A DNA stretch of 64,000 nucleotides from Streptomyces sp. NBC_01283. GTDB taxonomy: Bacteria; Actinomycetota; Actinomycetes; Streptomycetales; Streptomycetaceae. Location of the stretch: assembly GCF_041435335.1 (NCBI RefSeq), contig NZ_CP108430.1, forward strand, positions 7,660,001-7,724,000, read 5' to 3'. The notes beneath the pieces were generated by a model. It ran no database searches. It saw nothing but the letters and a program-made list of their open reading frames with translations, and was not told the origin of the DNA. The position numbers were made by a program, and so were the translations under genes. This document shows positions 56,915 through 64,000 of this stretch, in pieces (the first letter of the stretch is position 1; each line of letters opens with the position of its first letter).

Positions 56915-57613
56915 ATGAGCGTGACAGTTCCGCACAGCCCCCTGGCCGACACCGTCATGGAGCGGCTGACCGCGACGTACGCGGCGTCGGCCGACCCGGC
57001 GCGGGCCGCGCAGGCACAGGCGTACATGAAGGACATCGCCCCCTTCCTCGGCCTGCCCACACCCCTGCGCCGCGAACTGTCCCGCACCGTCCTCGCCGGA
57101 CTCCCGCGCCCGGACGAGGCAGACTGCGCGGCCATCGCGCTGCGCTGCTGGGAGCTGCCGGAGCGCGAGTACGCGTACTTCGCGGTGGACCATCTGCGGC
57201 GGCACGTGAAGCGTCTCTCGTCGGGCTTCCTGCCGGTCGCCCGGCACCTCGTGACGACGGTGTCCTGGTGGGACACCGTCGACGCGCTCGCCGCGCACGT
57301 CGTGGGCGGCCTGGTCGCCGCCGACCCGAAGCTCAGGGCCGCGATGGACGCCTGGATCGGCGACGAGGACCTGTGGGTGGCCCGCACCGCCCTCCTCCAC
57401 CAGCTCCGTTACAAGGACACCACCGACGCCGAGCGCCTCTTCGCCTACTGCCTGCGCCAGTCGGGGCACCCCGACTTCTTCATCCGCAAGGCCATCGGCT
57501 GGTGTCTGCGCGAGTACGCCAAGACCGATCCGGACGCCGTACGCGGCTTCGTCGAGCGGGAACGCGGGCGCCTCGCGCCGCTCTCGGTGCGCGAGGCCCT
57601 GAAGAACCTCTGA
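56915..57613 (+). CDS. DNA alkylation repair protein (AlkD-like)
   Basis: 232 residues of HEAT-like helical repeats: AYMKDIAPFLGLPTPLRRELSR, REYAYFAVDHLRRHV, TTVSWWDTVDALAAHVVGGLV, LWVARTALLHQLRYKDTTD, and FIRKAIGWCLREYAKTDPDAVRGFV. The AlkD key residues (the WD in SWWDTVD, the R in WVARTA, and the RKAIGW helix) are present. It removes bulky or 3-/7-alkylated purines. A TAAGGT box ends seven bases before the ATG, so the mRNA is probably leaderless; GTG at 56906 is unlikely. Confidence 0.9.
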   Translation: MSVTVPHSPLADTVMERLTATYAASADPARAAQAQAYMKDIAPFLGLPTPLRRELSRTVLAGLPRPDEADCAAIALRCWELPEREYAYFAVDHLRRHVKRLSSGFLPVARHLVTTVSWWDTVDALAAHVVGGLVAADPKLRAAMDAWIGDEDLWVARTALLHQLRYKDTTDAERLFAYCLRQSGHPDFFIRKAIGWCLREYAKTDPDAVRGFVERERGRLAPLSVREALKNL

Positions 57614-57944
57614 GCGCCCCGCACTTCACGTACCGCCCCAGCCGTCACACCGCAGGTCGTACGGGTGAAAACCATTCGACGAACCCCGGCCCGTCCGCAA
57701 TGATCTGCGACATGTTCCGGTACGCCTTTCACGCAGACACGTCCGCAGTCGCGGACGCCGCGAAGGCTGCCGTTTTCCTCTGCGCCGCATTTCCCGTCGA
57801 CGGCGCCCGACGCTGACCCTCCCCGGACACTCCGGCGGACCCCATAGGGGGAGGGTCGGTACGGCCCCGGGGTCCCCGTCCCGAGCGCGCACGCGACGCC
57901 GTGCGCCCAGGACTTCAGCTTCGAGTTCCGAAGAAGGAACCGCC
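57614..57944. other. Intergenic region upstream of tuf3
   Basis: 331 bases. A 34-codon frame at 57712-57816 ([20 protein letters not shown] and on to a TGA) has plausible codon use but no ribosome site; it may be a small gene or chance. I found no clear promoter. The right end has the ribosome site of the next gene (GAAGAAGGA). Confidence 0.35.
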
Positions 57945-59114
57945 ATGCCCAAGACGGCTTACATCCGCACGAAACCCCACCTCAACATCGGCACGATGGG
58001 CCATGTCGACCACGGCAAGACCACCCTGACCGCCGCCATCACCAAGGTCCTCAGCGAGCGCGGCACCGGCACGTTCGTGCCCTTCGACCGCATCGACCGG
58101 GCCCCCGAGGAGGCGCAGCGCGGCATCACCATCAACATCGCGCACGTCGAGTACGAGACCGACACCCGGCACTACGCGCACGTGGACATGCCGGGCCACG
58201 CCGACTACGTGAAGAACATGGTCACCGGCGCCGCGCAGCTCGACGGGGCGATCCTCGTCGTCTCCGCGCTCGACGGGATCATGCCGCAGACCGCCGAGCA
58301 CGTCCTGCTCGCCCGCCAGGTCGGCGTCGACCACATCGTCGTCGCGCTCAACAAGGCCGACGCCGGTGACGATGAGCTCACGGACCTCGTCGAGCTGGAG
58401 GTGCGCGAGCTGCTCTCCTCGCACGGGTACGGCGGCGACACCGTCCCCGTCGTACGGGTCTCGGGGCTGAAGGCGCTGGAGGGCGACCCGCGGTGGGCCG
58501 CCGCCATCGAGGCGCTGCTCGACGCGGTGGACACCTATGTGCCCATGCCCGAGCGGTACGTCGACGCGCCCTTTCTGCTGCCGGTGGAGAACGTGCTCAC
58601 CATCACCGGGCGCGGAACCGTCGTCACCGGTGCCGTCGAGCGCGGCACGGTGCGCGTCGGCGACCGGGTGGAGGTGCTCGGCGCGGAGACGGAGACCGTC
58701 GTCACCGGCCTGGAGACGTTCGGCAAGCCCATGGAGTCCGCGCAGGCGGGCGACAACGTGGCGCTGCTCCTGCGCGGGGTGCCACGCGACGCCGTACGAC
58801 GCGGGCACGTCGTCGCGGAGCCGGGCAGCGTCAGTCCCAGCCGCCGCTTCACCGCCCAGGTGTACGTCCTGTCGACGAAGGAGGGCGGCCGGTCCACGCC
58901 GATCGCGACCGGATACCGGCCGCAGTTCTACCTCCGCACCGCGGACGTGGTCGGCGACGTCGACCTCGGCGGGGCCGCCGTCGCCCGGCCCGGCGACACC
59001 GTCACCATGACGGTCGAGCTCGGCCGCGACATGCCCCTGGAGACGGGCCTCGGCTTCGCGATCCGCGAGGGCGGGCGCACCGTCGGCGCGGGCACGGTGA
59101 CCGAGGTCGGCTGA
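57945..59114 (+). CDS. tuf3: Elongation factor Tu, divergent paralogue EF-Tu3
   Basis: 389 residues, complete three-domain EF-Tu. GTPase motifs: [23 protein letters not shown]. The effector and kirromycin-region residues ([20 protein letters not shown]) are present. Differences from ordinary EF-Tu are many: DMPGH instead of DCPGH, no cysteine anywhere in the protein, and changed domain II/III (SPSRRF instead of TPHTEF). Streptomyces carry such a second or third tuf gene away from the str operon, expressed under stress. ATG with AAGAAGGA upstream. A long hairpin ends the gene. It stands alone. Confidence 0.93.
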   Translation: MPKTAYIRTKPHLNIGTMGHVDHGKTTLTAAITKVLSERGTGTFVPFDRIDRAPEEAQRGITINIAHVEYETDTRHYAHVDMPGHADYVKNMVTGAAQLDGAILVVSALDGIMPQTAEHVLLARQVGVDHIVVALNKADAGDDELTDLVELEVRELLSSHGYGGDTVPVVRVSGLKALEGDPRWAAAIEALLDAVDTYVPMPERYVDAPFLLPVENVLTITGRGTVVTGAVERGTVRVGDRVEVLGAETETVVTGLETFGKPMESAQAGDNVALLLRGVPRDAVRRGHVVAEPGSVSPSRRFTAQVYVLSTKEGGRSTPIATGYRPQFYLRTADVVGDVDLGGAAVARPGDTVTMTVELGRDMPLETGLGFAIREGGRTVGAGTVTEVG

Positions 59115-59122
59115 CGTCCGAC

Positions 59123-59163
59123 GCCCGCCTCCCGCGGGGGATCCACCCCCGGGGGAGGCGGGC
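59123..59163. terminator. Long hairpin after tuf3
   Basis: GCCCGCCTCCC pairs with GGGAGGCGGGC and an inner GGGGG pairs with CCCCC around ATCCA: about 17 base pairs with one mismatch. There is no T tract. It probably ends the tuf3 message or shields the next gene. Confidence 0.7.
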
Positions 59164-59174
59164 ACAATGGAGCG

Positions 59175-60038
59175 GTGACAGAGGACGAACGCGCGGACGA
59201 GCCCATGGCCGTCATCAAGGACGTCGATCACGGCACGGCCAAGCTGATGCCCGACGTGGACCGGCCGCACGCCTGGCTGCTCACCGTCGACGGGGCACCC
59301 CAGTCGTACGTCGATCTGGACGAGCCCACCTACCTGGAGTTCGAGTACGCGCAGCGGCTCGCCCACGTCCTGGACACCGCGGGCGACCCCGACCGCCCGC
59401 TGGACGTGATCCACCTCGGCGGCGGCGCGCTCACCCTGCCCCGCTACGTCACCGCGACCCGGCCCGGCTCCCGGCAGGACGTGGTCGAAGCGGACCGGGG
59501 GCTGCTCGAACTGGTCACCGAGCGGCTGCCGTTGCCCGAAGGCTCCGGGATCACCGTGCACGGCGCGGACGCCCGGCAGTGGCTGGAGGCGGCGGCCCCG
59601 GACAGCGCCGACGTACTCGTCGCCGATGTGTTCGGCGGCTCGCGGGTGCCCGCCCATCTGACGTCGGTGGCCTACGCGCGCGCCGCGGACCGGGTGCTGC
59701 GGCCCGGCGGCCTCTACGCGGCGAACCTCGCCGACGGGGCGCCGTTCGGCTTCCTCCGCTCCCAGCTCGCCACGTTCGCCGAGGTGTTCGGGGAGGTCGC
59801 GCTGATCGCCGAACCGACCGTGCTGCGCGGCCGGCGCTTCGGCAACGCGGTGCTCGTCGCCTCGCACGAGGCCATCGAGGTCGAGGCGCTGGCCCGGCGG
59901 ACGGCGGCCGACGTCTTCCCGGCACGCGTCGAGCACGGGGCGGCGCTCAGCCTGTTCACCGGTGGCGCGAAGCCGGTGCGGGACGAGGACGCGGTCGCCT
60001 CACCCGAGCCGCCCGACGGAGCCTTCAGCATCGGCTGA
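59175..60038 (+). CDS. Spermidine-synthase-like methyltransferase-fold protein
   Basis: 287 residues, SpeE-like: VDLDEPTYLEFEYAQRLAHVLD, glycine loop DVIHLGGGALTLPRYV, VVEADRGLLELV, DARQWLEAAAPDSADVLVADVFGG. The aminopropyltransferase Asp before the PxxxP region is not obvious (DVFGGSRVPAHL). Actinomycetes have many such proteins that may be methyltransferases rather than polyamine enzymes. GTG start; CACAAT before GGAGCG could be a -10 box. Its last 39 bases overlap the convergent MFS gene. Confidence 0.85.
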   Translation: MTEDERADEPMAVIKDVDHGTAKLMPDVDRPHAWLLTVDGAPQSYVDLDEPTYLEFEYAQRLAHVLDTAGDPDRPLDVIHLGGGALTLPRYVTATRPGSRQDVVEADRGLLELVTERLPLPEGSGITVHGADARQWLEAAAPDSADVLVADVFGGSRVPAHLTSVAYARAADRVLRPGGLYAANLADGAPFGFLRSQLATFAEVFGEVALIAEPTVLRGRRFGNAVLVASHEAIEVEALARRTAADVFPARVEHGAALSLFTGGAKPVRDEDAVASPEPPDGAFSIG

Positions 60039-61388
60039 GGGACCGCCCGCGGGCTCGGTCGCGGGCCCGTCCGCGGGAGCGGACGAGGGCTCGACCGGAA
60101 GCCCGGCCGCCAGCTCGGCCGACGGCTCCACCAGGGGCGTGGCCGCCTTGGCGACTTCCTTCGACGACGCGCGCCGCGTCAGATTGCGCACATCCGGCAC
60201 GAAGAGCACCAGCGCCGTCACCAGGACCACCAGCGCCGCGCAGCCCCACAGCGACGCCGAACGCCCGAAGGCGGTCTCCGCCGGGCCCGCGAGCGCCGTG
60301 GCGAGGGGGACCATCGCGACCGAGCCGAACCAGTCGTACGCGGCGACGCGCGACAGCTTCTCCTCGGGGATCTCCTGATGCATCGCCGTCATCCACGAGA
60401 CGCCGAACACCTCGATCGCGACGCCGCTGACGAACATCACCGCCGCGAGCCCCCACACCGGCAACGGCACCGCCAGCGCCGCCGACGGCGCGGCGAGCGG
60501 GAAGACGCAGAGGGTGCCCGCGAGCAGCAGGCGCCGCGGCTTCCACCGCATCATCAGGAACGCGCCGCCGACCGTGCCCGCGCCGAACGCGCCGAGCGCG
60601 AGCCCCCAGGGTCCCGCGCCGCCGAGCTCGTCCCGGGCGACCAGCGGCCCGAAGACCGCCTCGGCGGCGCCGACCACCGCCACCACCACGGAGAACTGCG
60701 CGACGATCGCCCACAGCCACGGCCGGCCGATGAACTCCCGCCAGCCCTCCCGCAGATCGGAGAGCAGCCCGCCGCCGGGAGCGCGCAGCGGAATGTGGCT
60801 CACGTCAAGGAACGACCGCAAAGATCCGGCCACCGCGAACGCCACCGCGTCCACCGCGAGCACCCAGCCGGGCCCGAGCGCGGCGACCATCAGACCGCCG
60901 AGGGCCGCGCCACCGAGACCCGCCCCCTGCATCGCCATGCGGTACAGCGCGAAGGCGCGGCTCGCCTGCTCGCCGCTGACGGTCGACATCAGCATGCCTT
61001 CGGCGGCCGGGCCGAAGAACGCCTGGCCGGTGCCGCCGAGCGCCGTGAGCAGCATCATCGACCACAGCGGGGGAGTGCCGGAGATGACGAGCACCGCGAA
61101 GACCGCCTGGGAGAGGCAGTTGAGGGCGTTGGCGGCGACCATCACGTGGTGGCGCGGCAGCCGGTCGGCGACGGCGCCGCCGATGAGCAGGAACAGCACG
61201 AGCGGCAGGGTGCGGGCCGCCGCCACCAGACCCACGTCCCCGCCGTCACCGCCCGAGTCGAGCACGGCGAACGCCGCCGCGATCAGGGCGCCGTGGCTGC
61301 CCAGATTGGTCACGATCGCGGCGGCGGTCAGCAGGCTGTAGTTGCGCCCTGCCCAGGAGGGGCGGCGCACGGCGGCGGGTTTGGTCAC
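60000..61388 (-). CDS. MFS transporter
   Basis: 462 residues with twelve membrane helices (MFS_3/enterobactin-exporter-like group). A cytoplasmic loop around helices 2-3 (GGAVADRLPRHHVMV) has the A-motif GG-DRLPRH. A Pro/Ala/Glu-rich C-terminal tail of about 45 residues follows helix 12 and overlaps the neighbour. It probably exports a small toxic or signal molecule. The GTG at 61388 gives a sensible N-terminus (TKPAAVRRPSWAGRNYSLLT); the frame is open to 61574 without support. Confidence 0.88.
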   Translation of the reverse strand: MTKPAAVRRPSWAGRNYSLLTAAAIVTNLGSHGALIAAAFAVLDSGGDGGDVGLVAAARTLPLVLFLLIGGAVADRLPRHHVMVAANALNCLSQAVFAVLVISGTPPLWSMMLLTALGGTGQAFFGPAAEGMLMSTVSGEQASRAFALYRMAMQGAGLGGAALGGLMVAALGPGWVLAVDAVAFAVAGSLRSFLDVSHIPLRAPGGGLLSDLREGWREFIGRPWLWAIVAQFSVVVAVVGAAEAVFGPLVARDELGGAGPWGLALGAFGAGTVGGAFLMMRWKPRRLLLAGTLCVFPLAAPSAALAVPLPVWGLAAVMFVSGVAIEVFGVSWMTAMHQEIPEEKLSRVAAYDWFGSVAMVPLATALAGPAETAFGRSASLWGCAALVVLVTALVLFVPDVRNLTRRASSKEVAKAATPLVEPSAELAAGLPVEPSSAPADGPATEPAGGPSADAEGSVGRLG

Positions 61389-61468
61389 CAGGGGACTATC
61401 CCCGCCGGAACACCGACTTGCCAAACCGTTTCCGTACGGGGCCGGAACCCCGCCGAAGGCTCGGCCGC

Positions 61469-62500
61469 TCAGGACTCGGAGGGGTCCCCCTGCAGCCGTA
61501 CCGTGCTCAGGATCTTCTTCACCGTCGCGTCGGGGATCTCGTCCTTCACGCCCTTGGCGCCGTACAGCGACCACGCGACGTACTCACCGTCGGCGTTCTT
61601 GAAGGAGAACGTCGTGGCCTTGCCGTCCGAGTCGCACTTGTCCTCCTTGACGACGCCGGAGGTCGTGGAGGTGGCGACGCTTCCCTTGATGCCCGACGCG
61701 GTGGTGTACGACTCCACCTTGCCGATCTTGATGCGTTTCTTGTCGGCCTTCTTCTGGCCCGTGTAGCCGCCGAAGACCCACCAGGCGGAGTCGTTGCGCG
61801 CGACATCCTTGGTGTTCTTGGCGCCGTTCTGGCCCTTCGTGCCGACGGCACCGAGGGCGGTGTCGTCCTTCGTGCCGTCCTTGTCGTCGTCCGAGGAGCA
61901 CCACTTGGACTTGTAGTGCGCGGGCGCCGACATGCCGATGAGCGCGCTGCCGTCGCCCTTCTCTTCGTCCTCGAAGCCGATGAAGGTGTCCGGGGTGTCG
62001 ACCTCCCAGTCGGCCGGGACGTCGAAGGCCGTGCCCCACTTGGGGTTCACGACGACCTGCCAGCCCTTGACCGTCGGCTTCGGGCCCTTGTCCGTGCCGC
62101 GCTCGCTGCCGCCGTCGTCCGTCGGGCTCGGGGTCGGCTTCGGTGCGGCGGACTTGGCGGGAGTCTTCTTGTCCGCCTCGTCGTCCTTGTCGCCGCCCAG
62201 GACCAGGAAGCCCGTCACACCGGCGGCCACCAGGACGGCAAGCGCCGCGACGATCGCGGTGACCTTCGTCTTGTTTCCGTCCCCGCCACGGCCGCCGCCC
62301 GGCTGGGGCGGCACGGGAGGCGGCGTGGGCGCGGCCCACTGCGGCTGCTCCGGCTGCGAGAAGGCGCCCGAGTGCGGCTGCTGCTGGTATCCCGGCTGCT
62401 GGTACGGGTTCGGCTGCTGGTACCCCGGCTGCTGGTACGGGTTTGGATTCTGGTCCTGCGGGTTCTGCTCGCCCCCGGGCGGCTGCTGTCCTGGCCACAT
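61469..62500 (-). CDS. Pro/Gln-rich membrane-anchored protein, paralogue 1
   Basis: 343 residues. A cytoplasmic N-terminus has repeats of NPYQQPGYQQP; one membrane helix lies at about 105-125 (VTAIVAALAVLVAAGVTGFLVLGG). An acidic linker with KDDEADKK is followed by an exported domain of about 200 residues: GWQVVVNPKWGTAFDVPADWEV, YKSKWCSSDDDKDGTKDD and KCDSDGKATTF. The two cysteines may form a disulphide. No function is known. The ATG at 62500 (MWPGQQPPGG) is the paralogue-consistent start. Confidence 0.82.
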   Translation of the reverse strand: MWPGQQPPGGEQNPQDQNPNPYQQPGYQQPNPYQQPGYQQQPHSGAFSQPEQPQWAAPTPPPVPPQPGGGRGGDGNKTKVTAIVAALAVLVAAGVTGFLVLGGDKDDEADKKTPAKSAAPKPTPSPTDDGGSERGTDKGPKPTVKGWQVVVNPKWGTAFDVPADWEVDTPDTFIGFEDEEKGDGSALIGMSAPAHYKSKWCSSDDDKDGTKDDTALGAVGTKGQNGAKNTKDVARNDSAWWVFGGYTGQKKADKKRIKIGKVESYTTASGIKGSVATSTTSGVVKEDKCDSDGKATTFSFKNADGEYVAWSLYGAKGVKDEIPDATVKKILSTVRLQGDPSES

Positions 62501-62599
62501 GGGCAGTAACCATAGAGGGGCTTGTGGCCTGATGTCATCGCTGGCCCCCCTGGGGGAACGGCACATCGGGTCACAAGCCCCGGTGGGGTACGAAACGCC

Positions 62600-63631
62600 T
62601 CAGGATTCCGTGGGATCCCCGGACAGCCGGACCGTGTTGAGGATCTTCATCACCGTCGCCTCCGGAATCTCGTCCTTGACGCCCGTCGCCCCGTAGAGAC
62701 TCCAGGCGACGTACTCGCCGTCGGAGTTCTTGAAGCCGAACGTGATCGCCTTGCCGTCCGAGTCGCACTTGCCGTTCTGCGGCGTGTTCTTCGACTGGGC
62801 GCGGGCGATGCTGCCCTTGATGCCGGTCTTGGTGGTGAAGGGCTCCGCCTTCTTGTCGAACGTGAGGCTCTTCCTGTCGGGCTGGGTGTACCCGCCGAAG
62901 ACCCACCAGGGCACCTGGTTCACCGCGACCTCGTCGGTGCTCTTCGCGCCGTTCGCGCCCTTCGTGCCGACGGCGCCGAGGGCGGTGTCGTCCTTCGTGC
63001 CGTCCTTGTCGTCGTCGGAGGTGCACCACTTCGACTTGTAGTACGCGGGCGCCGACATGGTGATGAGCGGCTTGGCGTCGGCGCCCTTACTGGCGTCCTC
63101 GAAGCCGATGAGGGTGTCGGGGGTCTGCACCTCCCAGTCGGCCGGGACGTCGAAGGCCGTGCCCCACTTGGGGTTCACCACGACCTGCCAGCCCTTGACC
63201 ACCGGCTTCGGACCCTTGTCCGTGCCGCGCTCGGAGCCGCCGCCACCGGTCGCCGGGTCCGTCTCCGGCTTCTTCGGGGCGGACTCCGCGGGGGACTTGG
63301 ACGGCTTGGCGTCCGCCTCGTCGTCCTTGTCGCCGCCGAACACCAGGAAGCCGGTGACACCGGCGGCCACCACGACCGCCGTCGCCGCGACGACGGCAAC
63401 CAGCTTGGTCCTGCCGCCGTTGCCGCCGCCCCCGTCACCGCCGGGCTGCTGCGGCACGCCCATCGGCGCGGTCGGCGCACTCCACTGGCCCTGCTGCTGA
63501 TACGGGTTGGGCTGCTGATAACCCGGCTGCTGGTACGGGTTGGGCTGCTGGTACCCCGGCTGCTGGTACGGGTTGGGATTCTGGTCCTGCGGGTTCTGCT
63601 CGCCCCCGGGCGGCTGCTGTCCTGGCCACAT
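62600..63631 (-). CDS. Pro/Gln-rich membrane-anchored protein, paralogue 2
   Basis: 343 residues, the same length as its neighbour, and very similar along the whole length. It has the N-terminal NPYQQPGY repeats, one membrane helix (AATAVVVAAGVTGFLVFGG), an acidic linker, and the domain with GWQVVVNPKWGTAFDVP, SKWCTSDDDKDGTKDD and KCDSDGKAITFGF. DNA identity is also high at the 5' ends, pointing to recent duplication or gene conversion. Start ATG at 63631. Hypothetical function. Confidence 0.82.
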   Translation of the reverse strand: MWPGQQPPGGEQNPQDQNPNPYQQPGYQQPNPYQQPGYQQPNPYQQQGQWSAPTAPMGVPQQPGGDGGGGNGGRTKLVAVVAATAVVVAAGVTGFLVFGGDKDDEADAKPSKSPAESAPKKPETDPATGGGGSERGTDKGPKPVVKGWQVVVNPKWGTAFDVPADWEVQTPDTLIGFEDASKGADAKPLITMSAPAYYKSKWCTSDDDKDGTKDDTALGAVGTKGANGAKSTDEVAVNQVPWWVFGGYTQPDRKSLTFDKKAEPFTTKTGIKGSIARAQSKNTPQNGKCDSDGKAITFGFKNSDGEYVAWSLYGATGVKDEIPEATVMKILNTVRLSGDPTES

Positions 63632-63710
63632 GGCCGGAAACGATACGGGGTGTTGGAGCGGACACGTCACGGTCGCGCGGGAGGTGAGGCGGCCGTGACG
63701 GCCCGGCCGT

Positions 63711-64000
63711 TCAGGACTTCGGCTGCTTCATCTCACGCACCGTGCCGAGCATCTTCCTGACGGTCGCATCCGGGACCTCGCCGCTCACGCCGGTGGCTCC
63801 GTGGAAGGACCAGGAGGCGAACGCGCCCTCGGAGTCCTTGAACGCGAAGACCGTGGCCTTGCCGTCCGAGTCGCACTTGCCCTTCTTCTCCACGCCCGAG
63901 GACGAGGCGTTCACCACACTGCCCTTGAGGCCCGACTTCGTGGTGAAGGGCTCGGCGGCCCCGGTGCTGACCTTCTTCTTGTCGGGCTGGGTGAAGGCGC
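63711..64000 (-). CDS. Pro/Gln-rich membrane-anchored protein, paralogue 3 (partial)
   Basis: C-terminal 95 or so residues only; the 5' end lies beyond the window. The residues FTQPDKKKVSTGAAEPFTTK, then GLKGSVVNASSSGVEKKGKC, DSDGKATVFAFKDSEGAFAS and PDATVRKMLGTVREMKQPKS follow the same plan as paralogues 1 and 2 (KCDSDGK, ATVKKIL). Three tandem copies in the same direction. Confidence 0.78.
   Translation of the reverse strand, partial: AFTQPDKKKVSTGAAEPFTTKSGLKGSVVNASSSGVEKKGKCDSDGKATVFAFKDSEGAFASWSFHGATGVSGEVPDATVRKMLGTVREMKQPKS

Noticed and set aside
57915..59936. 673-codon minus-strand frame opposite tuf3 and the SpeE-like gene
   Set aside because: Spans two real genes and has no recognisable domain; shadow frame.
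62380..63620. CRISPR-like direct repeats
   Set aside because: The repeats are in frame and encode NPYQQPGYQQP units in the paralogous proteins; no spacers.

Overview
The window is Streptomyces chromosome, or that of a very close relative. GC is very high with strong third-position bias. GTG starts, AGGAGG ribosome sites and leaderless genes are common. Many products are actinomycete-specific (FHA/GarA with the ETTS motif, MerR pair, DUF881-Sbp-DUF881, DUF5999, EF-Tu3). From memory, the order cls-manC-DUF881-sbp-DUF881-FHA-MerR-DUF151-MerR-dinB-gcvP ... tuf3 matches the Streptomyces coelicolor SCO1389 to SCO1321 stretch read backwards. Its core matches the Mycobacterium tuberculosis Rv1822-Rv1832 block.

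Layout. 1-2946: 3' end of an rRNA operon (partial 23S, 5S, strong terminator). 3055-16912: conserved housekeeping block, with a eukaryotic-type cardiolipin synthase, GDP-mannose pyrophosphorylase with a degenerate mutase-like tail, a DUF881/Sbp membrane trio, an FHA switch protein, the MerR regulator FtsR, a DUF151 nuclease, a second MerR, DNA polymerase IV, a PRC-barrel protein, and gcvP behind a tandem glycine riboswitch. 17002-30000: mixed single genes (GCS2 ligase, a substrate-binding/VWA fusion, a CPBP protease, PhzF, PadR, SRPBCC, a HemK-like methyltransferase, a Clp-N protein, two EamA exporters separated by a short leader ORF, flavin-type proteins). 30000-44400: regulators divergent from their likely targets (MocR, LysR, WYL), an isochorismatase-like protein, a Tat/lipo Rieske protein, a HipA-like kinase with DUF3037, an SDR pair, a peptide-type ABC binding protein and uracil-DNA glycosylase. 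44400-57900: an oxidoreductase, Lnt, two very small genes, HAD, a CmpX-like membrane protein, a decayed methyltransferase fragment, epoxide hydrolase, UppP, PucR with a dipeptidase, TVP38 and AlkD. 57945-64000: a cysteine-free EF-Tu3, a spermidine-synthase-like protein, an MFS exporter and three tandem paralogous Pro/Gln-rich membrane-anchored proteins, the last cut by the window edge.

The most informative signals lie between genes. Four genes (dinB, ung, an unknown helical-repeat protein and a 59-residue protein) share a TTGTC(A/G)-N11-(T/C)AnnnT promoter like the RecA-independent (PafBC) DNA-damage promoter. Several divergent or autoregulatory operators are clear palindromes: PadR, MocR, WYL/DUF3224 and a TetR-type site in front of the SDR pair. 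About ten genes have a -10 box six or seven bases before the start codon, which predicts leaderless mRNAs. A short ORF with three prolines in front of an EamA exporter looks like an attenuator. I saw no CRISPR array, insertion sequence, prophage, tRNA gene or recognisable antibiotic cluster.
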